Assembly (NCBI RefSeq): GCF_019900845.1
Contig: NZ_CP074570.1
Coordinates: 1,302,001 to 1,366,000, forward strand
Length of the DNA: 64,000 nucleotides
Direction of reading: 5' to 3'
Source: Paraneptunicella aestuarii
GTDB taxonomy: Bacteria; Pseudomonadota; Gammaproteobacteria; Enterobacterales; Alteromonadaceae
In this document: one piece after another, positions 56,372 to 64,000 of the stretch
Layout: every line of letters starts with the position of its first letter
Position numbering within the stretch: the stretch's first letter is position 1
Position numbers and translations under genes: made by a program
The notes under the pieces: model-generated
Database searches by the model: none
Told to the model about the DNA's origin: nothing
Seen by the model: only the letters and a program-made list of their open reading frames with translations

Positions 56372-57223
56372 TTACCTGGTCAGCAACGACAGGCGGTTAA
56401 ACATAAATTCCGCCAGTTTTCCTGCAATGTTATTGCTGCTATCCTGAAACGCCTTCAAGTGAATACTTACTTCGCCTAAGTCTGGTAATTTATCTGATTC
56501 TATTTCTTTTAATTCCGAAGGGATCGTACTGCGAGCCAATGCGGTAATGCCCAAGCCTTCTTTAATCGCGGCGGTGATCCCGGTTAGGTCAGAATTGGTA
56601 AAACTGATGCGCCAGCCTTTTTGCTGTCGCTCCAATTCCTGCAATATTTTTCTGCGGTATACGCAACCATCGGGAGCGAGTACAAGAGACAATTGCTCTT
56701 CGATGGGGCGATTATCGGCGGGCCCGACCCATACCAGCCTGTCGGTAATGGTTTGTTCATCGGGATGGATTTGATGTCCAAGTACCAATAACAAATCGAA
56801 AGCTTGTTGACTGTGTTGTTTCAGCAAATCAGCGCTTAAGGCTGACGTGACTTCCAGCGTAACATCGGGGTGAGCATTATTAAATGCGCCAATAATATTG
56901 GGTAGCAGCGTGGTAGCGAATTCACTTGGAATACCAAGGCGAATTTGTCCTGAAAGCGGTGCGATTTCAAAGTGCTGAAATATATGATCATTCTGCTTAA
57001 GCAGCTCAACCGCCATTCCATACAGCTCTTTGCCATTTTGGTTTGGCACCTGACGCTGGCCTTCGCGCTTGAATAATTTACAGTCGAGCTGTTGCTCAAG
57101 ACGCTTTATTTGCAGACTGATAGCAGGTTGTGAACGGCTCAGGTATTCCCCGGCCTTGGCAAACCCACCTAATTCCACTACCGCGACAAACGCCCTAAGG
57201 TTGTCAATGGATAATTGTTTCAT
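56372..57223 (-). CDS. LysR-family transcriptional regulator
   Basis: 283 residues. Helix-turn-helix at 1-60 (GGFAKAGEYLSRSQPAISLQ with KRLEQQL following), then an effector-binding domain (GQIRLGIPSEFATTLLP and after). No divergent partner gene; the repeats follow upstream, and the convergent pilus locus ends 95 bases away. Target unknown. Confidence 0.88.
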   Translation of the reverse strand: MKQLSIDNLRAFVAVVELGGFAKAGEYLSRSQPAISLQIKRLEQQLDCKLFKREGQRQVPNQNGKELYGMAVELLKQNDHIFQHFEIAPLSGQIRLGIPSEFATTLLPNIIGAFNNAHPDVTLEVTSALSADLLKQHSQQAFDLLLVLGHQIHPDEQTITDRLVWVGPADNRPIEEQLSLVLAPDGCVYRRKILQELERQQKGWRISFTNSDLTGITAAIKEGLGITALARSTIPSELKEIESDKLPDLGEVSIHLKAFQDSSNNIAGKLAEFMFNRLSLLTR

Positions 57224-57326
57224 TTACGACTTTAATGAGTGTTGGTAGGATGATTAATTTAATTAATGAGTATGGGAAAGGCAAGTGTTAACTGGAAAAA
57301 GGGGACACATACAATTAAACAGTTTG

Positions 57327-57935
57327 GTCATCCCGGCCTACGAGCCGGGATCCAGAGAAACATCAGCTGATATCGAATATGTAAAGTACACAGTTTCGAT
57401 AAGCAATGAATCTGCTATCAGGTTTTCTGGATGGCGTATCAAGTACGCCATGACCGCTTTTAAAGAGCTTGGATTGTAAAAGCAATTTGGAGAACCTGAA
57501 ACAAGTTCAGGTTGACGAGCAATATTCCATTAAAATGCAAGGCCATAATACTAAACCATTTTGTCATCCCGGCCTCCGAGCCGGGATCCAGAGAAACATC
57601 AGCTGATATCGAATATGTAAAGTACACAGTTTCGATAAGCAATGAATCTGCTATCAGGCTTTCCGGATGGCGTATCAAGTACGCCATGACCGCTTTTAAA
57701 GAACTTGGATTGTAAAAGCAATTTGGAGAACCTGAAACAAGTTCAGGTTGACGAGCAATATTCCATTAAAATGCAAGGCCATAATATTAAACCATTTTGT
57801 CATCCCGGCCTACGAGCCGGGATCCAGAGAAACATCAGCTGATATCGAATATGTAAAGTACACAGTTTCGATAAGCAATGAATCTGCTATCAGGTTTTCT
57901 GGATGGCGTATCAAGTACGCTATGGCTTCCTTTTT
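57327..57935. repeat. 236-bp tandem repeat of palindromic elements (2.6 copies)
   Basis: Units start at 57328, 57564 and 57800, exactly 236 bases apart, nearly identical, with the third truncated. Each holds hairpin CCCGGC/GCCGGG, the block ACATCAGCTGATATCGAATA, hairpin ATGGCGTA/TACGCCAT and hairpin ACCTGAA/TTCAGGT. Frames of 60-90 codons cross each unit but are repeat artefacts. It fills most of the gene-free stretch 57224-57959. Confidence 0.92.
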
Positions 57936-57959
57936 AAGCACCAATAATAGGAAAAGTGC

Positions 57960-59084
57960 TCAAATCTCCAAAAAGGCTTTTAGCTGTTCTTTGCGTTCCA
58001 TGCCGTCTTTGTAGCCTAGTTGGATCAGTTCCTGGCAGAATGAGCCTTCGAACATCAGGTAGCTGGGTAAGCTGGATTCTGAGTGTTCCGATACGCCGAT
58101 TAATTTCAACAAGGTACGAATGCCTGATGGTAGGTTTTTATAGTGCTTACGAGCGATGGCGGTCAGGTCTTGTGAAGGTTTGATCACCATGCAGTCGATA
58201 GGTTTGAGCTCGGTACTTTTTAATTGTTCCGGGGTCATAATCGACAGGGTTTTATTAATTCTTTCCAATCGCTCAATGTCTGCGTCGAGCGTATCGGCAA
58301 ACAAGGTGTCCAGTAAGTGGCCTGCCACTGTGGCACTTCTTGGGAATATATGCGGTTGCATGCGCAGGTTTTTATCACGTTGCCCCACACCGACCACCAA
58401 GACTTTTTCTGCCCCTAAATGAATAGGGGTGCTAAGTGGTGACAATTGGTGAATGGAACCGTCACCTACATAATCGTCGCCCAGTTGTACGACAGGGAAG
58501 ACAATCGGGATTGCCGCTGAGCCGAGTAGGTGATCCACTTCCAGTTTGCAAGGTTCGCCCCGACGTTTTTGACGTTGCCAGCGGCTTTGGTCGGGTTGTC
58601 CTTGAAAATAGCTCACGGAATCGTGAGAGCTATAGCTGGACACGGTAACACTGATAGCGCGTAGATATTGAGTATGTATGTTGCGGTCAATGCGTTTAAA
58701 GTCGAGCATTGCGCGTAGTAATCTGCGCAGAGGCCGGTTGTCGAGCAGGCTGCCTTTTGAATTGCGCACGTCGTCTGACTGGTATTTGGAAAAGTAATTT
58801 CCAGCCATGTGGCGCAAGGTGCCTGACATGCTGGCGACGTATACCTGTTCGGTGCTGAAGTTCTTCCATACCCATTCCAGTTTGCGAACGCCTAAATGGT
58901 AGCACGAGGCATAACAGGCTAAGGCTGTTGCATTGATGGCTCCGGCGGACGTGCCGCACAGTACGGGAAATGGAATATGGTGATTGCGAGGAAACAGGCT
59001 GGTAATAGCTTTTAAAACACCTACCTGATAGGCCGCTCTTGCGCCGCCTCCAGTAAGCATTAATGCAACATTGCTATTTTGCAT
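57960..59084 (-). CDS. Patatin-like phospholipase
   Basis: 374 residues. Oxyanion-hole GGGARAAYQVGVL at 12-24, nucleophile GTSAG with Ser46, and catalytic dyad Asp208 in GDGSIHQLSP: an intact Ser-Asp hydrolase that acts on lipids. No signal peptide. It follows the HD-GYP gene by 43 bases on the same strand, so it may belong to the same transcript; a lipid-signalling role is inference. Confidence 0.9.
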   Translation of the reverse strand: MQNSNVALMLTGGGARAAYQVGVLKAITSLFPRNHHIPFPVLCGTSAGAINATALACYASCYHLGVRKLEWVWKNFSTEQVYVASMSGTLRHMAGNYFSKYQSDDVRNSKGSLLDNRPLRRLLRAMLDFKRIDRNIHTQYLRAISVTVSSYSSHDSVSYFQGQPDQSRWQRQKRRGEPCKLEVDHLLGSAAIPIVFPVVQLGDDYVGDGSIHQLSPLSTPIHLGAEKVLVVGVGQRDKNLRMQPHIFPRSATVAGHLLDTLFADTLDADIERLERINKTLSIMTPEQLKSTELKPIDCMVIKPSQDLTAIARKHYKNLPSGIRTLLKLIGVSEHSESSLPSYLMFEGSFCQELIQLGYKDGMERKEQLKAFLEI

Positions 59085-59127
59085 AGTTGTTTACCAGCCT
59101 CCTTTTTAATGAAAGTCAAAGGAATAT

Positions 59128-60732
59128 TTAGTGAATATCAAGGTAGCCGGGTATTTCGTTTACGTTGATTTCATCCAGTTGTTCTTCGCTCAGGAATTTT
59201 TCTGCATATTCCCGATAAACCTCCTGCTCGATAAAGACTTTGAACAGGTCTGCGTCGATATGCATATCCTTACACATAAATCCCATAATGCGAAGACATT
59301 CGCTAATTTTTTTACCCGGTTTGTAGGGGCGATCTGATGCTGTGAGAGCTTCAAATATATCGGCAATGGCCATCATTCGAGCGGGAACCGACATTTCTTC
59401 TTTAGTGAGCCCTTTCGGATACCCTGTGCCATCCATTCTTTCATGGTGTCCACCTGCAAATTCAGGAACCCGTTTCAGGTGTTTAGGGAAGGGCAGTGAC
59501 TCCAGCATTTCAATGGTGATTTCCATGTGTCGGTTGATGATGGCTCGTTCTTCATTATTGAGAGTGCCACGCACAATTTGCAGGTTGTAGATTTCTTCTT
59601 CGGTTAACAGTGGATGGGCTTCGCCGTTTATCATCACATGATACATTTGGCCTATGTCGGCAATACGTTGTTGGGCTTCCGGGCTCATGAACTCTCCGCC
59701 CACATTGGCTTTTTCAACAAAATCCCGTGCTTCCTCCAGCTCTTGCAGCTTTTCTGCGGTGTCGTTGTTGATATGTTCCTGTAAGGCGGGTTCCTGACAT
59801 TCCAGAAGCTGTTCCAGTTGCTCTACTTTTACTTGCTGAATGGCAAGTTCAAAGCGGGCTTGTATGAGTTCGATGCGGTCAAAAACCGCTTCCAGCTTGG
59901 TTGACTTGTCCATGACATATTCTGGTGTGGCGATTTTGCCGCAATCATGCAACCAGCCGGCGATGCTTAACTCGTGTCGATCTGCGTCGTCCATGGTGAA
60001 GTCGGCAAATGGCCCAACATTATGACGATGCACTGCATCGGCAATCATCATGGTTAGCTCTGGTACTCGGCGACAATGCCCGCCTGTATAGGGGGATTTT
60101 TCGTCGATGGCTTTGGCGATCAGGCGAGTGAATGACTGAAATAGTTCTTCCATGTTATCAATTAGTTGGCGGTTGGTCAGGGCCACGGCTGCCAGCGATG
60201 CTAACGCTCGAATAGATTCTTCGATGGTTTCACTGAAAGGAACGACGTTGCCATTTTCCTCTTGCGCGTTAACCAACTGCAAAACCCCATTGAGTTCACC
60301 TTCGTGATTGGTCATGGGAATGGTGAGTACCGATTGGGTTTTATAGCCTGTTTGGGCATCCATATTGCGAGGGCCTGATAAATCATATTCGGTGACATTG
60401 TAGACGTCCTCAATGTCGATGACTTTGCCAGTAGCAGCTGCATGAGCCACTAAAGCGCCAGTATTGGGTTTACCATCAATGAAGATTGGAATGGGATCAA
60501 AGGAAATTGGTTTGCCTGATGAGCCACCTATGTACATATTAAGGGTGTCATTCAGCAGTGTGTCAAAACGGAGTTCCTGATTTTCAGTGATCCCGTAAAT
60601 GGTGCCGCCATCGGCATTAGAAAGGCGCTTGGCTGCCAGCAGAATTTTTTCCAGCAATAGCGTGGTGTCTTTTTCCGATGACAATTCGATGCTGATATTG
60701 ACCAGTTCCGCCAGGACTTTATCGACTTCCAT
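59128..60732 (-). CDS. GAF and HD-GYP domain protein (c-di-GMP phosphodiesterase-like)
   Basis: 534 residues. N-terminal GAF domain (about 15-180), then HD-GYP: His262-Asp263 in HDCGKIATPE and GYP at 437-439, with HHERMDGTGYPKG. The family hydrolyses c-di-GMP. ATG 60732 has AGGAG eight bases upstream; ATG 60771 lies inside the cyclase gene. The cyclase gene ends 10 bases before it. A long linker (about 295-375) with Gln/Glu-rich helices separates the HD and GYP parts more than usual. Confidence 0.9.
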   Translation of the reverse strand: MEVDKVLAELVNISIELSSEKDTTLLLEKILLAAKRLSNADGGTIYGITENQELRFDTLLNDTLNMYIGGSSGKPISFDPIPIFIDGKPNTGALVAHAAATGKVIDIEDVYNVTEYDLSGPRNMDAQTGYKTQSVLTIPMTNHEGELNGVLQLVNAQEENGNVVPFSETIEESIRALASLAAVALTNRQLIDNMEELFQSFTRLIAKAIDEKSPYTGGHCRRVPELTMMIADAVHRHNVGPFADFTMDDADRHELSIAGWLHDCGKIATPEYVMDKSTKLEAVFDRIELIQARFELAIQQVKVEQLEQLLECQEPALQEHINNDTAEKLQELEEARDFVEKANVGGEFMSPEAQQRIADIGQMYHVMINGEAHPLLTEEEIYNLQIVRGTLNNEERAIINRHMEITIEMLESLPFPKHLKRVPEFAGGHHERMDGTGYPKGLTKEEMSVPARMMAIADIFEALTASDRPYKPGKKISECLRIMGFMCKDMHIDADLFKVFIEQEVYREYAEKFLSEEQLDEINVNEIPGYLDIH

Positions 60733-60742
60733 AGATGCGCTC

Positions 60743-62965
60743 CTATTTACTTGTATGGGTATAACTACCATCCCAATCTTGGGGTAATACCATGTTTCTC
60801 AGTTCGGTAATGCGTTCCAGATAAATCTGATACAACTTTACCTCGGGTGAATTGTGCAACAGTTGTGTGAACTTTTGCTCTGCTTCATCCCATTTTTGTT
60901 TGAGATAACTGTCATAAGCTTGGTGATATTGGGGAATTTGATCGAATTCCCGGGCAGACATTGTAGTTTTGTCTACTGGCTCATAAATACTCACCGCTTT
61001 GCTTTTTCCTTTTACTTTTACTTTATCAATGGCACGAAATTCAATATTCGGACATTGATGCTTTGTAAATTCACTGACCAGACATTCAACACCATAGAAC
61101 TTGGTGAGTCCTTCCAGGCGCGAACCTAAATTGACGGCATCGCCAATAACCGTATAGGCTCTACGGAATGTAGAACCCATGTCACCCACGTTCATATCGC
61201 CAGTATTAATACCTACACCTACATGGATTTCAGGTAATCCATCGGCTTTAAAATCGGCGCGTAATTTAGCTGTAATTCGCAGCATTTCCAGTGCGGTTTT
61301 AACGGCATTCTCGGCGTGATTGTCATCATCCAGTGGTGCTCCCCAAAATGCCATCACCATATCGCCAACATATTTGTCAATCGTGCCTTGGTGTACAAAA
61401 ATGCATTCGGTAATCGGGTCAAAATATCGGTTTAATAGCTGCTTTAACTGGTTCGCTGAAAGCTGCTCAGAGATTGTAGTGAAACTACGAATATCGGAGA
61501 ACAATACGGTGAGCTCTTTCTTTTCGCCTTCCATTGATATGTCTTCGGGGGTTTCCAGCATTTTGTCGATATGAGCGGGGGGGACGTATTGATTGAAGAT
61601 AGATTTAATCTGTTGTCGTTGCCGAGATTCTTTAAAGAAGCCAATGGCAATGTTATAAGCCACTAAAAATACAATTAGCAAGATGGACGATACCAAAGGG
61701 AGGGCGATATTGGCTTGATGCCAAAGCCAAATATTTCCACCTACGGAAATGGTTAATGCCAGCATACCGGCAAAGGCCATTTGAGTCGGCCCAAGTTTGG
61801 GTAATATGATCGCCAGGATCATCCCCATTATAGCGAGATAAATGGCGATAGCCGCTTCCCACCAGTCGGGACGATATTTGAGTAGTTCTGGCTGCAATAA
61901 GCCTTCCAGCACATTGGCGTGAACTTCAACGCCGGGGTATTGCACCCCCATGGGAGTAGCACGTAAATCTGCCAGACCTATAGCCGAAGTGCCAACAAAC
62001 ACCACTGAACCTTCGAACAGGCTTGGGTCGAACTGGTTGTTAACGATATCAATGGCTGAGATATAAGGAAAGCTTTTGGCTTGACCGCGATATGGGATCA
62101 ACACTCGGCCTTCTGCATCGGTAGGGATGAGCTCTTTTCCGATCACAACCCCTTCAATATTGTTAAATCGCCCTGCTGGTTGGGTTTTAACCGAAATGTT
62201 ATCCGCAAGAGCATATAAGCGAGCGGCTTCCAGCGCTAACGAGGGGTAGAGTGTATTTTCGTAGCGATATATCAATGCGCTTTTTCGTAAGAAACCATCT
62301 GGGTCGGGAGAGGAATTGATAAACCCTTCGCCTGATGACGCATTATGAAAACGCGGTAGGCTGGTGACATATCCCGAGTATTTTCCCACTACCATTTGAT
62401 GATCCACGGGACTATCACTGGTGACGACGCGTTCAGGCAATCTGCCTCTACGCATATCGTCGTTTTGCAGTATGTAACCTAATACGACATCGGTGCTGGA
62501 AAAGCTTTCAACGAAAGCTAAATCACCATCCATTTCTGTTACTAGCTGGGCAATGAGTTGATTGGTGGAGTCGCTACTTTGGTCGGGGTGAGAGCGTAGC
62601 TTTTGTTGTACTTGCTCAGCGGGATTACGCTCGGCTTCGGAAAAGATAACGTCGAAGGCAATAACAACAGTACCCGCATCGCTAAGATTTTTGATTAGGG
62701 TTGCCAGTTTGTCTCTTGGCCACGGCCAGCCGATTTCCGACATGGTTTTTTCATCAAGATCGATAATGATGATCTCGGCTAAACCTGAGTCGCGACTTTC
62801 CAGTGTGCCTTTTAAACGCAGGTCGTAAACTAATCCTTGAGCACGCTCCATAACCTGTCTAAGCCAGTCAATTTGAGCGAACTGTAACAGGATCACCAAG
62901 ACACTGATGGCAAAACCGACTGTGATGGATCGGTAGGTTTTACGTAGCGCCTTAAGCAGTTTCAT
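60743..62965 (-). CDS. CHASE2 adenylate/guanylate cyclase
   Basis: 740 residues. N-terminal TM helix, periplasmic CHASE2 sensor (about 40-330), three TM helices (AIAIYLAIMGMILAIILP; MAFAGMLALTISVGGNIW; LPLVSSILLIVFLVAYNIAI), then a class III nucleotide cyclase catalytic domain with metal Asp in FSDIRSF and YVGDMVMAFWG. It most likely makes cAMP. It overlaps the metallo-hydrolase gene by 4 bases. Confidence 0.92.
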   Translation of the reverse strand: MKLLKALRKTYRSITVGFAISVLVILLQFAQIDWLRQVMERAQGLVYDLRLKGTLESRDSGLAEIIIIDLDEKTMSEIGWPWPRDKLATLIKNLSDAGTVVIAFDVIFSEAERNPAEQVQQKLRSHPDQSSDSTNQLIAQLVTEMDGDLAFVESFSSTDVVLGYILQNDDMRRGRLPERVVTSDSPVDHQMVVGKYSGYVTSLPRFHNASSGEGFINSSPDPDGFLRKSALIYRYENTLYPSLALEAARLYALADNISVKTQPAGRFNNIEGVVIGKELIPTDAEGRVLIPYRGQAKSFPYISAIDIVNNQFDPSLFEGSVVFVGTSAIGLADLRATPMGVQYPGVEVHANVLEGLLQPELLKYRPDWWEAAIAIYLAIMGMILAIILPKLGPTQMAFAGMLALTISVGGNIWLWHQANIALPLVSSILLIVFLVAYNIAIGFFKESRQRQQIKSIFNQYVPPAHIDKMLETPEDISMEGEKKELTVLFSDIRSFTTISEQLSANQLKQLLNRYFDPITECIFVHQGTIDKYVGDMVMAFWGAPLDDDNHAENAVKTALEMLRITAKLRADFKADGLPEIHVGVGINTGDMNVGDMGSTFRRAYTVIGDAVNLGSRLEGLTKFYGVECLVSEFTKHQCPNIEFRAIDKVKVKGKSKAVSIYEPVDKTTMSAREFDQIPQYHQAYDSYLKQKWDEAEQKFTQLLHNSPEVKLYQIYLERITELRNMVLPQDWDGSYTHTSK

Positions 62966-63810
62966 TCCTGATCAAAATCGATGGTCAAGCCTTCGGCGGC
63001 TGCAAACATTTCCATATCGACCTCGGCAATTTCGACGACTTCCTGACAATGTTGTTCAACGGCTTCGATTTCATCGTCAGTTCGAATATGGTCATGGCTG
63101 TATAAGGCCAGGCGTTTGGCTCGACTAGCCATGGCAAGCTTAACCGCTTCTTCGGCGACAGAATGTCCCCAGCCTGATTTGGCTGGCATGTCCGACATCA
63201 TGTATTGGGCGTCATGAATAATCAGGTCGGCTTCCTCTGCAAAATACACCCACTGTAAAAAGTCGGTTTCTTTTTGATAGGGAGGATAGAGTTCGTTGTC
63301 TGTGATATAGGCTATTTTGACGCCATCAGCCTCTATGAGATAAGAACTTCCACTGCCGGGGTGATTCATCGATCGACGAGTAATGGTGGCGCTATTGAGC
63401 GTCCAGGTGTCGGTGTCGGAGGGAATTGGGCAAATCTCGATATTGGATTGCAGAGAATGATAGTTCACCGGGAAATAGGTTCCGGTCATTTGACGCAATA
63501 TGGCGTCATGATCTTCCTGACTGGTTTTCCCCGGCGTAATAAAGATATTACGTCCAGGTTGGTAAATGGGAATAAAGAAAGGAAAACCCTGAATATGATC
63601 CCAATGGTTGTGGCTTAGCAACAAATGAATATCGGTATCTTTGCCTGCCAGTTTTTGGCCTACCGATTTTATTCCTGTTCCTGCATCCAGGATGATATCC
63701 GTACCGTCGTTTAATTCGATATGAATACAGGCTGTGTTGCCACCGTATCGAATAAATTGCTCGCCTGGTGAGGGGATTGAGCCCCTGACTCCATGGAAGG
63801 TCAGTTTCAT
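62962..63810 (-). CDS. MBL-fold metallo-hydrolase
   Basis: 282 residues. Metal site HNHWDH (His67, His69, Asp71, His72), FHGVRGSIPSPGEQFIRYGG and late SHDH. The pattern is the group of cAMP-phosphodiesterase-like or RNase Z-like hydrolases. Starting an operon with a cyclase, it may degrade the cyclic nucleotide or a related one, but this is inference. No signal peptide; a gene-free 190 bases follow to the window end. Confidence 0.88.
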   Translation of the reverse strand: MKLTFHGVRGSIPSPGEQFIRYGGNTACIHIELNDGTDIILDAGTGIKSVGQKLAGKDTDIHLLLSHNHWDHIQGFPFFIPIYQPGRNIFITPGKTSQEDHDAILRQMTGTYFPVNYHSLQSNIEICPIPSDTDTWTLNSATITRRSMNHPGSGSSYLIEADGVKIAYITDNELYPPYQKETDFLQWVYFAEEADLIIHDAQYMMSDMPAKSGWGHSVAEEAVKLAMASRAKRLALYSHDHIRTDDEIEAVEQHCQEVVEIAEVDMEMFAAAEGLTIDFDQE

Positions 63811-64000
63811 ATATGCTGTATAGTCGTTTCGTTCTGTTTTACCAAGCTTGAGAGTTAATCTGTGCCTTCGACAGTATTAGCTACGATGGAATGGTAATAA
63901 TTGTTTATTTTGCCTCTGGTAAACAGTATACCGTTAGCCGTTCATTTATGTGCTTTTCAATTTTATGCGTTTTTCAATTGAGCTTTAAGAATAGCCCTCG

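Noticed and set aside
57285..58014. Plus- and minus-strand frames of 60-90 codons in the tandem repeat
   Set aside because: The same frame appears in each 236-base unit and in the copy at 46.4 kb; it is a product of the repeat, without start signals.

Overview
The window looks like chromosomal DNA of a marine gammaproteobacterium of the Alteromonadales type. I infer this from gene order and moderate, slightly AT-rich composition. The blocks that suggest it are fadD-rnd-ycgL-ycgM-ycgN, metK with tkt-epd-pgk-aldolase, serA-rpiA-ygfA, 6S RNA with ygfB-pepP-ubiH-ubiI, a Cache chemoreceptor and several cyclic-nucleotide signalling proteins. I saw no phage structural genes, transposases, rRNA, tRNA or CRISPR.

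Layout: 0-7 kb holds an Slp lipoprotein, an alpha/beta hydrolase, acyl-CoA ligase, RNase D and the YcgL/M/N trio, all on +. 7-10.6 kb holds minus-strand accessory enzymes (a STAS-like small protein, DUF1338, NUDIX, a lone glycosyltransferase). 10.8-17.9 kb is metK with a MetJ operator, divergent from tkt-epd-pgk-class I aldolase. 17.9-25 kb is accessory: a LysR/quinone reductase pair, a DUF481 barrel, two coupled CI-like regulators, a three-gene operon for a secreted triple-repeat peptide plus membrane proteins, rraA, palindromic repeats and a hicAB module. 24.9-31 kb is signalling (outer-membrane barrel, GGDEF/EAL, cupredoxin, chemoreceptor). 31-36 kb is serA (with its own MetJ-type boxes), rpiA, ygfA, nucleoside hydrolase and ribokinase. 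36.5-41.2 kb is a ferritin-like/GMC oxidoreductase/small-subunit operon and a pirin. 6S RNA lies at 41.2-41.4 kb on the minus strand, followed by ygfB-pepP-ubiH-ubiI. 46-47.2 kb is repeats and a structured element. 47.2-56.3 kb is a chaperone-usher locus with six intact pilin-like subunits, a seventh broken by one stop codon, and duplicated 17-bp motifs. 56.4-58 kb is a LysR gene and a 236-bp tandem repeat. 58-63.8 kb is a minus-strand metallo-hydrolase/CHASE2 cyclase/HD-GYP/patatin group.

The most unusual parts are the surface-fibre locus with its paired motifs, the secreted repeat-peptide operon, MetJ boxes in front of serA, 6S RNA separated from ygfA by about 7 kb with no zapA where it is normally found, and the hicAB promoter whose 17-bp spacer is itself a perfect palindrome. 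All calls come from reading the sequence; no database search was possible.
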